Positions 22,514-34,724 of a stretch of DNA of 64,000 nucleotides are shown here, in pieces. The stretch comes from Annulohypoxylon bovei var. microspora (lineage: Eukaryota; Ascomycota; Sordariomycetes; Xylariales; Hypoxylaceae). The DNA lies in NCBI GenBank assembly GCA_022836615.1, contig MU405233.1:248001-312000 (forward strand), read 5' to 3'. The notes under the pieces are model-generated. The model ran no database searches. It worked only from the letters and a program-made list of their open reading frames with translations, and was not told where the DNA came from. Numbering within the stretch: the stretch's first letter is position 1; each line of letters opens with the position of its first letter. A program made the translations under genes and the position numbers.

Positions 22514-23950
22514 CTAGTGGCGGTTGTACTCCGAACCGTACATCGGCCTCCTCTGCCCATCGAACTCGTTGACAACCTTGCGATACCGCCCGACCGCCGA
22601 CGGGGCCCCGGCCTGCGAGCCTCGACGGTGGTTCCGCCTGGTCCGCTCGTCGTCGTCGATGCAGCTGATGCTATCGCTCGGGGCGAGACTGATGTTGTCA
22701 TCCTCGTCGTCGTCCCAGTCCTCCCAGCTGGCCCTGCTCTCCCGCGCCGAGACGTAACTATTGGCGCGGCTGCGCGCGGTTCTTTCGAACGCGGGCACCT
22801 GGGTCGGCGGCCGGACTGTGCTGGTGGATCGCTTAGTTCGTGCCGAGACATAAGTCTCGGCCTCTACCGGCCGCGGCGCTCTGTGCTTTGAGCTGTCCCG
22901 GCTGCGGTACACGGACTCGGTCCTGTGCTTGGAGGACGACTTGGACGGTGACGCTGTGTACTTCGACGGCGCGTAGCTGCGGCGGTCATCGTCGCCCGCC
23001 TGGCTGCGGTACTCGTGGTCCATCAGGAGTCTCTGCCCGAGGCCATTTCGCGATCCGGTGGTGCTCATGTACTCCCCGTCGGCGATCATAAGCGGACGTC
23101 TAACCGAGCCAGCCTCGCTGCTGCGACGGGCCCTGCTACCTGCGCCGTAGTGGCTCGAACGGCCGTCGTTGAGGTCATCTGGCACTCTGCTTCTCGCCGG
23201 GGGGGCTTCGAGTTGAGCATACCGCCCGTAACTGACGGGTGGATACTTCTTAGACGGTGAGTCCTCGATATACCTCGGCTGCGGGTTCAGGGGCGGATCC
23301 TGGAACGATCCCCGCCGTTGAAACGAAGTTTGTGCGTCGTATTCCTGATACGGGGCTTGTTGGCGGTCACTTCTCATCATGGCGTAGGTCAGTGCGCCGC
23401 CTATAGCAACGCCGGCGGCCGTTGCTCCGAGGATGGTACCGAAACCGGCACCCACGCCCCCCCTTGGGTTCTCTCGCGATGGGGTTTCCATAGCTGAGAT
23501 GGTAGCGCTCCGCCGTATTCCTGGGGCCCGGGGTTCTCGCGATGCGAGAGAGCTGGCAGTTGACCGCCCATAGGAACGAGGGTACTCGTCAGTCGCCGAA
23601 CATACGACTTCTATTCTGTTTCCGTCATAGTCGGTGAGTTCTACGCGGCTCCTGCCATCGGTATCGATGGGAAGGTCAGGGTCTGCTCGTATGGCAGCAG
23701 CGCGGAAAGCAGCTAGGACTGTTGGTGATTGGGCTGAAAGGACCACCCGTGTCGGCCTTAGAGATTGGCCGGAACCGGCTCTCCTGACTTCCAGGACCGG
23801 CTTCGGTGTAGAAGAGGTAGTGTCACCATATACTATGGAAGATGAATTTGCAGAGATATAGCGAAGTTTGAGAGGTTGGGTTATGGCGGAATAGAATGAA
23901 GCTGCCGAGGGGAGGTCTCTGACTTGGACAAAAGGCAGAACCTGCTGCAT
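22514..23950 (-). CDS. Glyoxalase/VOC-like N-domain protein with single TM segment
   Basis: A single-exon ORF of 478 residues with an ATG start. Residues 1-115 (QQVLPFVQVRDLPSAASFYSA ... LTDYDGNRIEVVC) have the beta-alpha-beta-beta-beta arrangement and the DYDGNRIEVV end-motif of the vicinal-oxygen-chelate/glyoxalase fold. Around residues 165-188 a glycine-rich hydrophobic helix (GFGTILGATAAGVAIGGALT) is a likely membrane segment. The rest is disordered, Arg/Ser-rich and acidic near the end (SWEDWDDDEDDNISLAPSDS). The VOC metal ligands are not obviously complete, so enzymatic activity is uncertain. I know of no characterised function. Confidence 0.75.
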   Translation of the reverse strand: MQQVLPFVQVRDLPSAASFYSAITQPLKLRYISANSSSIVYGDTTSSTPKPVLEVRRAGSGQSLRPTRVVLSAQSPTVLAAFRAAAIRADPDLPIDTDGRSRVELTDYDGNRIEVVCSATDEYPRSYGRSTASSLASREPRAPGIRRSATISAMETPSRENPRGGVGAGFGTILGATAAGVAIGGALTYAMMRSDRQQAPYQEYDAQTSFQRRGSFQDPPLNPQPRYIEDSPSKKYPPVSYGRYAQLEAPPARSRVPDDLNDGRSSHYGAGSRARRSSEAGSVRRPLMIADGEYMSTTGSRNGLGQRLLMDHEYRSQAGDDDRRSYAPSKYTASPSKSSSKHRTESVYRSRDSSKHRAPRPVEAETYVSARTKRSTSTVRPPTQVPAFERTARSRANSYVSARESRASWEDWDDDEDDNISLAPSDSISCIDDDERTRRNHRRGSQAGAPSAVGRYRKVVNEFDGQRRPMYGSEYNRH

Positions 23951-26716
23951 AACTGATATATTCGTATACGGATATCTTGAATAGAAATGGGTATGAAAGT
24001 AAAGATGAAAATGAGAATGATAACGAGAATGAGAATGAGAATGAAAACGGGAATATAATCGTGAAGATTCAACTGGGAATTAAGATGACGGAACTGGCTG
24101 AAACCAAACAATAATTCAATAACAAGATGCTCGTTGAACTTGTATTATTGTAGATCATGAGGATGAAGATGGAGGTTTAAAGGAGGGACACCCAGCTACG
24201 TAGATACACGTGTAACAGGGCCAATACCTAACCTCGAACTGGGCTCATGTGAAAGTGGTGGAAAGATGGCCCGAGCTTTCACGAAGTGGGAGGTGGGGTA
24301 GGTCAAATACGTGTACTATGTATTTGGCATGTATCTGGCAACTATGACGGACAAATGTCCACTATGCGGGTGTTACACACTTTCAGCTCAACCCAAACCC
24401 AACTTAAGGGGTTTGACAGCTTGTCATCTGGGGCACACTTGGCGGAGATACCATCCAGAACATTACTGATAACATTACCCCTGAATCAAAATCAATATTT
24501 ATAATTCCCAATGCCGAAATCTGGTGCTTTGTCAGGTTAGGATGTCAAAAGGAGGTGTATAAGTCGGTGTAAGTATGCTAGGTAGGTACATACCTAGGTA
24601 CACACATGTTCGTTGGGTATATTCACGTGACAAGAGCACCTACATACCGGAATTGTACGATTTCCAAGTTTTAAGGGCGGGGAGAACACTTCGATGTTCG
24701 TATTGAATCTTGAAAATTTGGGAGAAAGTCGGATAATTCTGAAGCCGAATACCGGCGCACCTCAGCATCATTGAAAAAATTCAATTTCTCGTCATCTCGC
24801 TTCCAGGAGAGAGAATGGACAGCATTGGCTGAACACACTGGTAATTCTGACATTTAGAGATCAATGTGCATACCGCTCATACATACCGCTTAGTATGCAA
24901 GGTAGCAGGTGGATGTTAAATAGGTAAACATTGAATCCACTCGTCGAACCCTCTTTTGCTCGATTCCATATGTGAACATTACCATAAGCGCGTAATTGCG
25001 AATCCGGTGTCAACATCAACTTTGGATTTAGGTTGATAGAAAAGGGAACGGGACGCCCTTGGTTTTCAATAAAAACATTATCCTGAGCTGCCTGAGGCAA
25101 TGAGGCTTAAAAGAAGCAATCCCGCAGTCCCGATGATGTCTGCATGTTGCGAAGCGTGCGCCTGACTGGTCAGAAAAACTTTTTTCGCGACGTAGGACCC
25201 ACTGCCTCATATTCCTCATTTCCCGGACTCCTGGGAAAATCCCAACGGACGGAAATTGGTCGGCTTCACGCATTTTTCTGTGCCAGGTAGCTAAGGATTG
25301 ATTGGAAAAGGGAGCAAGTCAACCCTTTTCGGCGATCTTCGGGAGAATCCAAGAAGCCCGTGGATTTGCTCCTATTGGCTCGTTACCAAAATAAAGGTTA
25401 GATCGAAGCCGAGCTGCACGCAGCAAAGGCAGATAACCGGACGAGAGGTAGGGGAAGTGCCTTTCGTGCAGCCGCGTTTCGGGTGCAAGCTTTAGGTGGC
25501 AGTGATACGTTATGGTAGTGGTAGTGATAGTGGTACTGGTACTGGTAGATGGTGCTTAGGTGAGCTTAGAGTACCTATACGAAATAGGTAGTGTAGCTGG
25601 GAACGTTGGAGGTTGGAACTCGAAGGACCGAGATCCACCTTTGACGAACTACGTGGTAGCAGTGGACCTAAGCAGGAGCTACTTCTCAGAAAAATCCCTT
25701 GAGGGAATTTCTTAGCAGGTGCTCTGGAAGTTGAAAAGTCCAAAGGGAATTTCGTGTGAAGCTCCTTCCTTCCGGAACCCGAGGGTGCATCGCGCTTTTT
25801 ATCTTTTTTGTTCCGTCTCCTGCCTGTTTGTTGTGTTCCCGTGAAGCTCCACCCACGTGTTTTTTAGGTCTCAAGTGTTGACGACGATGACTCTTAGTGG
25901 GGGGTACTAGTGGGGGTCGCCTGTATTCTCAATTTTATTTTTATTTCTTTTATTTTCCCCCTGTCAGATTATGTCGTACAGGCTGAGACCTTGATTGAGA
26001 CAAGAGAGCTGAAAATGAAAAATTTGAATAGGTAAAAGAAGTTCCTGTGTAGACATGAGATATTTAGATCGATGCTAAAATATGCAGCAATTCAAATTGA
26101 ACACATTGCCAGAAAAGCAGACGGATTTCATGGATCGTGAAGCTTGCCAAGACAGTGATGAAAAAAGCCTCAAAAAGGGTTTTGATAAAATAAGCTCGGG
26201 TTTCTGTTATGGGAAGACCCGGTATTCCCCGAGTGCGGCGGTAGATTTTACCAAACCGATAAAAATTATCGTCAGCCTTGTCCTAATTAGGTAGCCTCCA
26301 CTATGTAGTAAAAATTTCTCAGAAGCTTTGATCACATTTGCATCTAGGGGTCCACTCGTCATCCACCATCCTGTGGGTTTCGAGTTGTTGGCCTATGCTT
26401 GGGTTCTTACTGTCTCTACAATGTACCCTAGAATAGAGTACTTCCCAAGGACCGACGCCGTACCGACTGCCAGGTGATTGAACAGTCCCCAACCCGGCAA
26501 CCTTACCAGCTAGTGTAGCGACCTAGCCGACCTTGTTCCTCTCGATTCTTCCGAAGCTCTCCCTTCTTTTCTTCCTTTCCCACACACACCAGTCAGCAAG
26601 CTTGATTTTTTTTCATCACCGATTTCGAGAAGCTCCTCCCATCTTTCTTTCTCTCATCTGCCATTTCGTCTTTTCAATCGACACCTCTCCCCTCCATCAC
26701 ACTTACGTCAAACACA
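23951..26716. other. 2.8-kb intergenic region upstream of ATP9
   Basis: Divergent upstream regions of the VOC-like gene and ATP9. It has a GAATGAGAATGAGAATGA tract near 24018-24040 and a TAGGTAGGTACATACCTAGG palindrome near 24578-24597. Short frames at 24861-25273 and 26082-26294 look non-coding. CT-rich sequence at 26520-26710 is the probable ATP9 leader. Confidence 0.5.
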
Positions 26717-27392
26717 ATGGCCTCCGCTCGTGTTGTCGCCTCGAGAATTGCCTCGTCCATGGGCACCAAGGTCGCCCGACCTGCCATGCGAGCTCAATTG
26801 ACCACCGTTGCTGCTAAGCGAACTATCAGTATGTCAACCCATTCATCAATTCACTCAATCTTACCCAATCGGCAATTGATATAAACATCAATGCTGTCAA
26901 ACATATCATCTTAATCCTTATCGTAACCTTCAATGGCCTTAACGTAAAATTTTTCTTGTGCGCCAGCTGACATGTCCCGACTTCAGGCAACGCCACTCCC
27001 TTCCAGACCGTCAAGCGCCAGCAGGCCTCTAAGATCCTGAGCGCCTCCACCCGCCAGGCTTTCCAACAGACTCCTCGCCGAGCATACTCATCTGAGATCG
27101 CTCAGGCCATGGTTGAGGTCTCCAAGAACTTGGGTATGGGTTCCGCCGCCATCGGTCTAACCGGTGCCGGTATTGGTATCGGTCTCGTCTTCGCTGCCCT
27201 TCTTAACGGTGTTGCACGCAACCCTGCCCTCCGAGGACAGCTCTTCTCCTACGCCATTCTGGGTTTCGCCTTCGTTGAGGCCATCGGTCTTTTCGATCTT
27301 ATGGTTGCCCTCATGGCTAAGTTCGTATGTGTTATTCCGAAAATCCCGCAAATATTTGATGGTCCAATGCTAACCCCGGATACTAGACTTAA
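26717..27392 (+). CDS. ATP9: Mitochondrial ATP synthase subunit 9 (c-ring), nuclear precursor
   Basis: Three exons: 26717-26828, 26987-27324 and 27387-27392. Introns are 158 bp (GTATGT...CTTCAG, phase 1) and 62 bp (GTATGT...ATACTAG, phase 0, branch GCTAAC). The precursor is 151 residues. Residues 1 to about 70 are an Arg/Ala/Ser-rich mitochondrial targeting sequence with RRAYSSEIAQAM at the cleavage region. The mature ~80-residue hairpin follows: GMGSAAIGLTGAGIGIGLVF, the polar loop ARNPALRGQ, and helix 2 with the proton-carrying acidic residue in FAFVEAIGLFDLM. The last exon encodes only Thr plus the stop, completing the canonical LMVALMAKFT end; unspliced reading would add 26 foreign residues. 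The product forms the rotor ring of F1Fo ATP synthase in the inner membrane. Confidence 0.96.
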
Positions 27393-30300
27393 GCAACTTA
27401 ACCTCCATACTTATGGAGGCTGGGGTTCACACTACGATCTGGAACGTGTGAAAGAGCAGTTCTGAAGTGTGAAGGAATGCATAACATCGACATCGACATC
27501 GATGGTGCCATGCCCTTTCACCGTGTTCAATAGGAGAACCAGCATTAGAGAATAATAGAGGTCATTAAGACTCCCGTGGATAGGAGGGGTAAAACCTTAA
27601 AGGGGGGAGGCATCGCATTGCATTGACTGACACATGTAAAGATGGGAGAAAAATCAAAGCCAAACCCTCCGGATGGCATCTGTAAAATAACAAAACACCA
27701 TCTTCACCACCAAACCCGAGGTTCCTTTTTTTCCCTTTCTCCTCGCGAATGAATGAATGAATTGGAGTTGATGAATTAAAATCAAGCTCTTGATTCTGTA
27801 AATTAAGCTTAAAGCAACATAACCGAAATTCCACTCACCAATTCAATGTTACTGATGTATCTTTCTCGTGTATCGTGAATAGCTCGATACGGCCGGAAGG
27901 CCAGGGCTCAAGATCACTTGACCTCCCTGTGATTTGCGCGGTTTTCCCGCTTAGGAAGTGACCAGGTAACCCAATGGTGTTCTGCTCCTCACAAAGTACC
28001 CATAAGTAACGACCGCTAGGTCAAAGATGGTCAAAGACATGCTACCCTAGACTAACACTGCACAATTTGTGCACATTGTGCAGTCCAAAGTTCGACTAGG
28101 CCCACTTGGCGGTTTCCCATCTTGCTCCTTCCTTGAACAAACCCCCACCACATCTCCATGTCTCCGGTAGCCGCCAATCAAAAGGAACAATTGGATGGTC
28201 TGTGGACTATTTGTGGACTCTTGCTGGGGAATAGGGGGGAACGAAGCCAACTAGCACGCCTGTCCGGTCCGGAGCTGGGGGAAGAGGGGGCAGATAAATA
28301 GATCTTGCCTGACTAACTTCATCGGGTAGGTGAAGAGAGTGAGGTCAGATTGACGGGTTGATAGCCGACTAGGTTAGACTTTAAGTCTAAGTCTGATCGG
28401 AGTTCGTGTGTAACCAGTGGATTGGTCAAGCACTAGGGTTATTCCTTGACGGGGACCCAAGTATATGATATTAGTTTCCTCCTAGTATATTCCCATCCAA
28501 CGACACTCCTTTTATCAACATCGTCACTTATTCTTCTGATCAGTTGATGTTGACGATACCCTATGACAACAACATCACAGCCAAGCGCACGCATTCCTAG
28601 TAACGTTCTCGAATAGGGCCGTATTACCACTAGACGTGATCTTAGTGAATCAATCATTATGATTTGCCATGGAAGAAGGAGCAAGGAGGACCAGATCATA
28701 GGCGAACCCACGCCTATAGCAGATGCAGGTGGATGGACATCAATCAAGCTGACAGGACATTAGAGACGACACAACCGAGAATCGAGAATCGAGATGGCTT
28801 CCTTTCGTATGGTCCTGTTTTGCTGATAGTGCTGACCTTATTCAACTACAAGGATGAGTGGCGAGATGAGACATAGTCGTATTAACCGTCGACGAAAATA
28901 ACGAGATGATCATGATCATCAATGAGCGTGGTCGCCCGCGAGGCCCCCCATTCCGACCTGCGGTAGGAATAACCGAAATAGAACGGAGGAAAACAGTCTG
29001 GTATAGGCCCCGGAGATCTAGGGATCCACCAGCTTGCTCCCATATGATATCGACGCAACGGCCGAGGAAATGTCGCAGAAGCAAGAGTCGACTGTAGAGA
29101 GGATAGACTCGCCGTGTGAGCAACGAGGCATACTTGTTGTCCGATATGTTGCTCCACGCCGGGTCATATTGTCCTAAGCCATCATCCAAGGGTCTCAAGC
29201 TGCAATATGAGAATATCCGAACAGGATCCTAGCGCAATCAATTCGGGCACCCTATTCATTGGCCATCTGCACCTATATCTGTCGATTTGCGACCCTGAGA
29301 GTCCTAGGTTCTCAGGATAGACATTGAAATAATATCAATTTGCGGTCGCCGCTCCGAAATTGCTCTGGAGGCGATATAAGACACCCTTAATTAAATCGTG
29401 GGGATACCTAGTACCATTGGCATCCCAATTTTTTGGTATCTTTTTTTCGTTCATCAGGCCATTCTGGATACTTCATTTGTGGTAGGTCTTCGAGGTTCAC
29501 TGTGTGGTGCCCCGACCCAAGGAAATATATGCTGCAGATCCAATTTCGTGGAGGGAGTCCGTCCAAAGGACCGCTTGATCCTTTACGCGGCTTAAAGCTC
29601 TCATTTGAGTTACTTGACTTAGTTGCTCTATGGGAATTATCAGGTTGGCGGATTCAAAGTGAAATCCCTTGAATGGTTTGTCCATTGTATGCAGCCAGAG
29701 CAGGGACGCATTCCCGAGTCTAACAATAAGCCTCAAGCCAGAAAGAAAATACCGCGCTCTGAAAGGAAAGAGGGTAAGGTCATCTGTTTCTTGGAGAAGG
29801 CAACAAGCTTAAAACCAATACTCAAATGAGTGCCTGTGGTCGGAATGGTGACCGTTTGCTCTGAGAGAAGTCTCTCACCTTCTCCCGAGTCTTTCGACGC
29901 GAAAAGAAGAGATATCAGAGAAGAGAAACAAAGAGGATTGCTGGTATGAGGTTAAAATAAGAGTTGCAAGGGGAAAGCTGTGTGTGTCAAAACTCGTCGC
30001 CCTTCAAATGGATGGCATGTTGCCCTTCTGCTTTCCCCTCACAAATCACATGACAACCTTCCCTTTCAATACGAGACTAATACTACCCCAGATTTCTGTC
30101 CCCAGACTAACCCCGGAGTTTATTACTACCCCACGTTTCTTATTCGTCCGTCGCTCTCGCCGCTATGCCCCTTCCATCCTCCTTTAATGATGGAGCCAGA
30201 CGTTGGCAGTAAGGGAGTCGTCAGCATCAACGTGCGTTTATTCGGTACCGTTTTTAGAATTGGAGTAGGTAGGTAGGAAAAGCAAGAACTTTGCATGGCG

Positions 30301-31098
30301 ACAGGGCGGTCAGCAAGAACCTTGCCCTGCGCGTTGTTTCAGTGCTGTCAAACAGCCTGCTTGATCCCTCGGGACCTCGAGAACTCGGCGTGGAATCCGT
30401 GCCAATAACGGTGGCCTTTGTCGTATTACGGTCGGCGGTAAGAATCTAGCTGTCAGACCCGATATCTTGCCTCGTAGCCTCCGTTCCCACGAACATCTTC
30501 TACGTTGTCGGTGTCTAAGGTTTAGACACTTCACATAGTTCACCAGTTAGTAATTGATTAGGTATACAGAAAATCAACAGCTTCAAATTCATCGTCTTGT
30601 TCAGCCACTCCTTGGAATGGGATATGTAATATAATACTACTTGAATGCATCGCGTGGGTCTTTTCCCCAGCTTCTCGATTTCTCATTTTCTCAGAGTCTC
30701 GTGTGTCGATTCCATGGCTTATCAGCTTCTCAGTTTCCCGTTGTTTTTTTTGTTTCTTGTCTCAAATCCTCAAATCCCTAGCTTCTTAGTTCCTCTGTTT
30801 TCGTTGTTTTTTGTTGTTTTCTCAACTTAGCTCGATAGATCAACCGCAAGTTCGTCCGTACCGCCACCTTGAAATATCTCTCTCTGACCTCAAGGCATAC
30901 CATCGATGATGTTCTAGGAATCTGGTCGTCCATAATGTTAGAAAGTGTGCTCATTTTCCAGCCCCCCAAGAGTGATTCTCTTAGTTGAATCAACGTACCT
31001 GATGAATACTACTGCTTCGTCCCGGCAATCACCCATCTTCTTCCATCACGACCAAGCGGCCATTAAGCATAAGTAGGATGGGGACCGGAGCCTCCCTC
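27393..31098. other. 3.7-kb gene-poor region
   Basis: After the ATP9 3' UTR I see no supportable gene up to the 3' end of the minus-strand gene at 31237. Frames of 60-118 codons on both strands have no consistent coding character. A 26-bp palindromic site is at 28058-28083. Pyrimidine-rich DNA lies at 30650-30830. Confidence 0.5.
28058..28083. promoter_or_regulatory. Near-perfect palindrome, possible operator-like site
   Basis: CTGCACAAT and ATTGTGCAG form perfect 9-bp inverted arms around TTGTGCAC, whose GTGCAC is itself palindromic. This could bind a dimeric regulator or be chance. No gene starts close by. Confidence 0.25.
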
Positions 31099-31236
31099 CT
31101 AAACCATCACATAACCATCATCACTAGCCCCATCCGCAGCTCGAAAACCGCCATCCGCACGCTCCATCTCCGCCAAGACATACTCCAGCAGCGCCGCCCG
31201 CCGCGCCCAAAACATCTCGTCCTCGCGCACCTGGTA

Positions 31237-32574
31237 CTACCGGTGGCGGAAGATCGGCGATCCGAAGGTTGCGCGGCGTCGCTCTTGGTTCCCACTACCC
31301 TGTCCTTGTGCTCGTGGGCGCGTCTCCTCCAGCCGCTCCCGCGCGCCTCGCCCGCTCAGCCGCATGTGCAGGACGCCGGCGTTCAGCCCCGGCGGCCGGA
31401 ACGAGTCCGGGTCCGAGGGCGCCCAGATCGACGGGTCGAAGACGAGGACCGGCTCGCGCTCCGGCGAGGACAGGAACTCGCGCCACGCGTCGTCGGCCAC
31501 GGGCACCGGGCGCGTGCGCTGCGGCCCCAGCTGCGATAGGATGTTGTGGTGGGGAGGTGCTGGTGCAGGTGCAGGTGTAGGTGCAGATGCAGGTGTAGGT
31601 GCAGGGGCCGGGCATGTGGACGTGCTGGCGTGGGCGGTGCCGCCGCCGGGGCGCGAGTACGGGTCTACTCGGGCGGGTTGGCGGGGATGGGCATGGGGAC
31701 GGGGGGGGGGGGGGGGCGAGATTTGTCGCGCGCGGGCGTACCGGTTGAGGCAGGTGCGAGAGTAGTCGCTGCTTACGATGCATGGATAGTCCTTTCTCTC
31801 GAAGCGGTGGATCGGGGTTTTGAACTCTTCGCCTGCTTGGTCGATCGGGGTGCTGGGGTGGGTCGGAGGTGTTGCGTACTCGCTGCCGCCGTTGAACACT
31901 CCGGGGGGGACCGTCGCCTCCTTGAATGGGGTTACGGGCGCTTTGCCCTTGCCCTTGTTATTGTTCTCGTCCTCGTCCTCATCCTCGTCCTTCTCCGCGC
32001 GCGAAGCCTTCTCGGCGGCAATCGCCCATCTCTGGGCTTGCCTGGCCTCTTGCGTCGAAGAGACAGTGGCGTAGCTTCCGCCTGGAGGTAAATTGTGGTT
32101 GCTTCTGAGACCGTTGACTTCGTCTGCGATGGACGTCGAGAGGACAGTCCATTGGTCGTCAATGGTGAGGGCAGCGACGCGATCGCTCAAGCTTGTGGAG
32201 GGGACGATATTACTACCCTCGCGTGAGAAGACGACCCATTCCTCTGATATTTCGGGTGCATCTGTGGCACTTGGCTCGGCTTGTGTGCTCGCGACGGTGT
32301 CAGAGCCGACGTCAGAATCATATTCCATGTCGTCGTTGTCTCTGTATTCCGAGGCGGGCTGCTGGGCTTGCTCTTGGGCGGCGATCATTGCCTCGGCTTC
32401 TTGGGCAATGGCTTGGGCTTCGGCTCTGGCTTCCAATTCTACTAACCGCTTCTTCAGTTTTTTTCTATAGGCATATCGCGCCGCTCGTCGCTCAGCCTCG
32501 GTGGCTTCCTCTTTCTGCTGTTCACGCTCCATTTCACCAAATCCCGAATATTGATCCCAGGGAATTTCCGACAT
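31237..32574 (-). CDS. Proline-rich hypothetical protein, possibly truncated by TAG
   Basis: A single-exon ORF from the first ATG in frame (32574, MSEIPWDQYSGFGEM) gives 445 residues. The N-terminus has a charged helical segment (EATEAERRAARYAYRKKLKK). The middle is acidic and disordered with repeated EWVVFSREGS/QWTVLSTS-type motifs. A Pro/Ala-Thr repeat encoded by GGTGCAGGTGYAGG units lies at about 31557-31612. The C-terminal part (DDAWREFLSSPEREPVLVFDPSIW, ATFGSPIFRHR) looks conserved. After the TAG at 31237-31239 the same frame continues for 45 codons (31102-31236) with strongly coding-like residues (YQVREDEMFWARRAALLEYV, then LAEMERADGGF) to a TAG at 31099-31101. This suggests a Trp-to-stop change or readthrough. 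No family name is recognised. Confidence 0.7.
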   Translation of the reverse strand: MSEIPWDQYSGFGEMEREQQKEEATEAERRAARYAYRKKLKKRLVELEARAEAQAIAQEAEAMIAAQEQAQQPASEYRDNDDMEYDSDVGSDTVASTQAEPSATDAPEISEEWVVFSREGSNIVPSTSLSDRVAALTIDDQWTVLSTSIADEVNGLRSNHNLPPGGSYATVSSTQEARQAQRWAIAAEKASRAEKDEDEDEDENNNKGKGKAPVTPFKEATVPPGVFNGGSEYATPPTHPSTPIDQAGEEFKTPIHRFERKDYPCIVSSDYSRTCLNRYARARQISPPPPPRPHAHPRQPARVDPYSRPGGGTAHASTSTCPAPAPTPASAPTPAPAPAPPHHNILSQLGPQRTRPVPVADDAWREFLSSPEREPVLVFDPSIWAPSDPDSFRPPGLNAGVLHMRLSGRGARERLEETRPRAQGQGSGNQERRRATFGSPIFRHR

Positions 32575-34724
32575 GGAAACAGACACAGTGCTCGGGTAGA
32601 CTTTGGCAGGAACCCAAATGAATTTCTTTGTAGGCTGGCGAGGGGAGGGGAATGTAGGAGTAGTTAGGTAGATTCTTTGGTGGGAATTCAGAGGTGTCAA
32701 GGAAAAGAATTTTAGAAGAGTTACAATGAGGTACTTGAAGAGAAGTGAGAATGGTCTGAGGATACTTGTTTATCCTCGAGAGTGTTCTTGTTCAAATGTG
32801 AAGGTGTAAGGTAGGTACCTAAGGTAAGTGGAAAAGTTTAGGGTGGCTTTTGAAAAGAGCGAGAGCTCCCTTTTATGCCCCGTCCAGTTAGTAAGCGAAA
32901 AGAGTGAAAGTTCTTATCGCGTACATCATATACCGACTGTTATAGTTGGTATATCAGCTGGAAGTTGAGATTGACAATGTCGTTGGGCCTAGACTTCCTA
33001 GGTACGTCGTGGAAGGTTACCTGTTTGCTGGAAGTTGTCAAGCTTGAGGGGTAGTAATTTTAACAATTTCGATGAAGAATCTGGTACTTGTTGAACGAGC
33101 CAGTTAGGTGAAAATCGTCATCCAGAGTATTGAACAGTGGTGTCATGTATGGATGTCTATTTGGGGTAATGGTTTTACCATATAACATCGCAATCCTATG
33201 TTTTCAGACGAAATACACCTAAGAACTTCACATACGTGTTAGCATTAAGAGTACATGAGGTGTTAAATCCTTAGATTCAGGTTCCCGCGCTGTGCAAACG
33301 GCATGGCTAGGATTCTTGAAACTTTATTAGGGACTTACTCGTCAAAGAGAACTTGAATATTGGTGAGTGACTAAATGTCTGGCCACAAACATGGTGTCAA
33401 GATTTTGCTGGGTGCTTGAGTAGAAAACGGTGGAGATAACAAGCCATAGCGGAAAACTTGGACCGACTGGACGTTGCTGACTGGCTCAGATGGGGATTGA
33501 ACTATATATGAGATGCCTTGAAGCTAGGGAATATTACTAAAGATATAGCTGTGCCGTGGACAAAGTAGGTTATACAGTGTTAGTTGGTATTTAGGTTAGA
33601 GACTCACTTTTCAACTCGACTCATAGTGACACCGTAGTTATGTACCTACCTAAGTATCTATGAAAAAGTCTTCAGAAAATTCGATAAACTGTCTGCTACT
33701 AACTAGTTGATTTTATGGTTCAGATAGTTCATTGACGGCGGGGTATACGATTGAAGTTTGTTAACTGTCTTCGACGACTTTTATATAATAGGTTTCTTTT
33801 ACAAAAAAAAACATCATGTCATGATTTCTTTTTATAGCTCTTCTCTCTAACGTCGAAGATAAAAAAGAGATTGCCTAGGTAGTGAATATTATGTATATAC
33901 CTCTAAAGTAATTTAATTCACCTGATATAATGCGTTGTTCTAACGGGAATTTTGAAAAATATTGAAATATTTTTGGCGCCATTATCAAATAAAAGTGGCG
34001 TAAAGGGGATGTTAGGCTGTCCAATCTATGTGCCCCTTTTTTTCAGGGGTGCACCTATAGCTCAATTGATGCCGGTAATACTACTCAAAATACAGATGAT
34101 CTGCCAGTTGAAACATTCGATATGAAAGAAGGATGCTATCAGGTTTCTCAAGATTCACCATTGGACGACACTTATCGTTGTTGTCGTTGTTTCTATGTTG
34201 ACGGGAGTTAAGGTGATTTCAAGCGGCTGAAAAGTTTATGTATAAATCAACGAAATACAATATGCAATTCCTTATGCTATCGTTTCCATTCTCCTTGTAT
34301 CTTCATGAGATTTGCATACTTCTCTTATTTTGTCCGTTGTTGCTTCCTGTTTTCTGTTAACAAGCATTCTTATGCTCCTTCCCGTGTCATTGTATCCTTA
34401 CCTAGGTAACGACACATTCTTACTTACGTCGTCTTATATGTACTTTTAGTGGTATTCCTTTTAGTACTATGCATTGTCACATTGTTCATGTTGCTGTCTT
34501 GTTGCTCGTCCTATATGATTCTTCATGTTGTTATTTTATTCTTCATTTCGTCCTTTTCGTAGGATTATTGTATGATTATACTAGCATATCTATACACAAT
34601 GATGCTTCCCATGCTGCGAGATCACTTCCAAAGTGCCAGCCCAAGTTTCCAAACCCTGCTCGTCTCTAAGTCCTATCGTTGGACGTCTAATAGAAACCGT
34701 AGAAAGAAAAAGAAGCGGTCTAGT
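32575..34724. other. 2.1-kb intergenic region
   Basis: No supportable gene. TACCTAAGG/CCTAGG palindromic bits occur near 32815 and 34398; the sequence is AT-rich and non-coding. Confidence 0.5.

Noticed and set aside
28439..29198. Minus-strand frames of 102 and 118 codons
   Set aside because: No recognisable motifs or codon bias; overlapping frames on both strands are equally open.
31557..31612. GGTGCAGGTGTAGG tandem repeat as a possible regulatory element
   Set aside because: It lies in the coding frame on the minus strand and encodes a Pro-Ala-Thr repeat.
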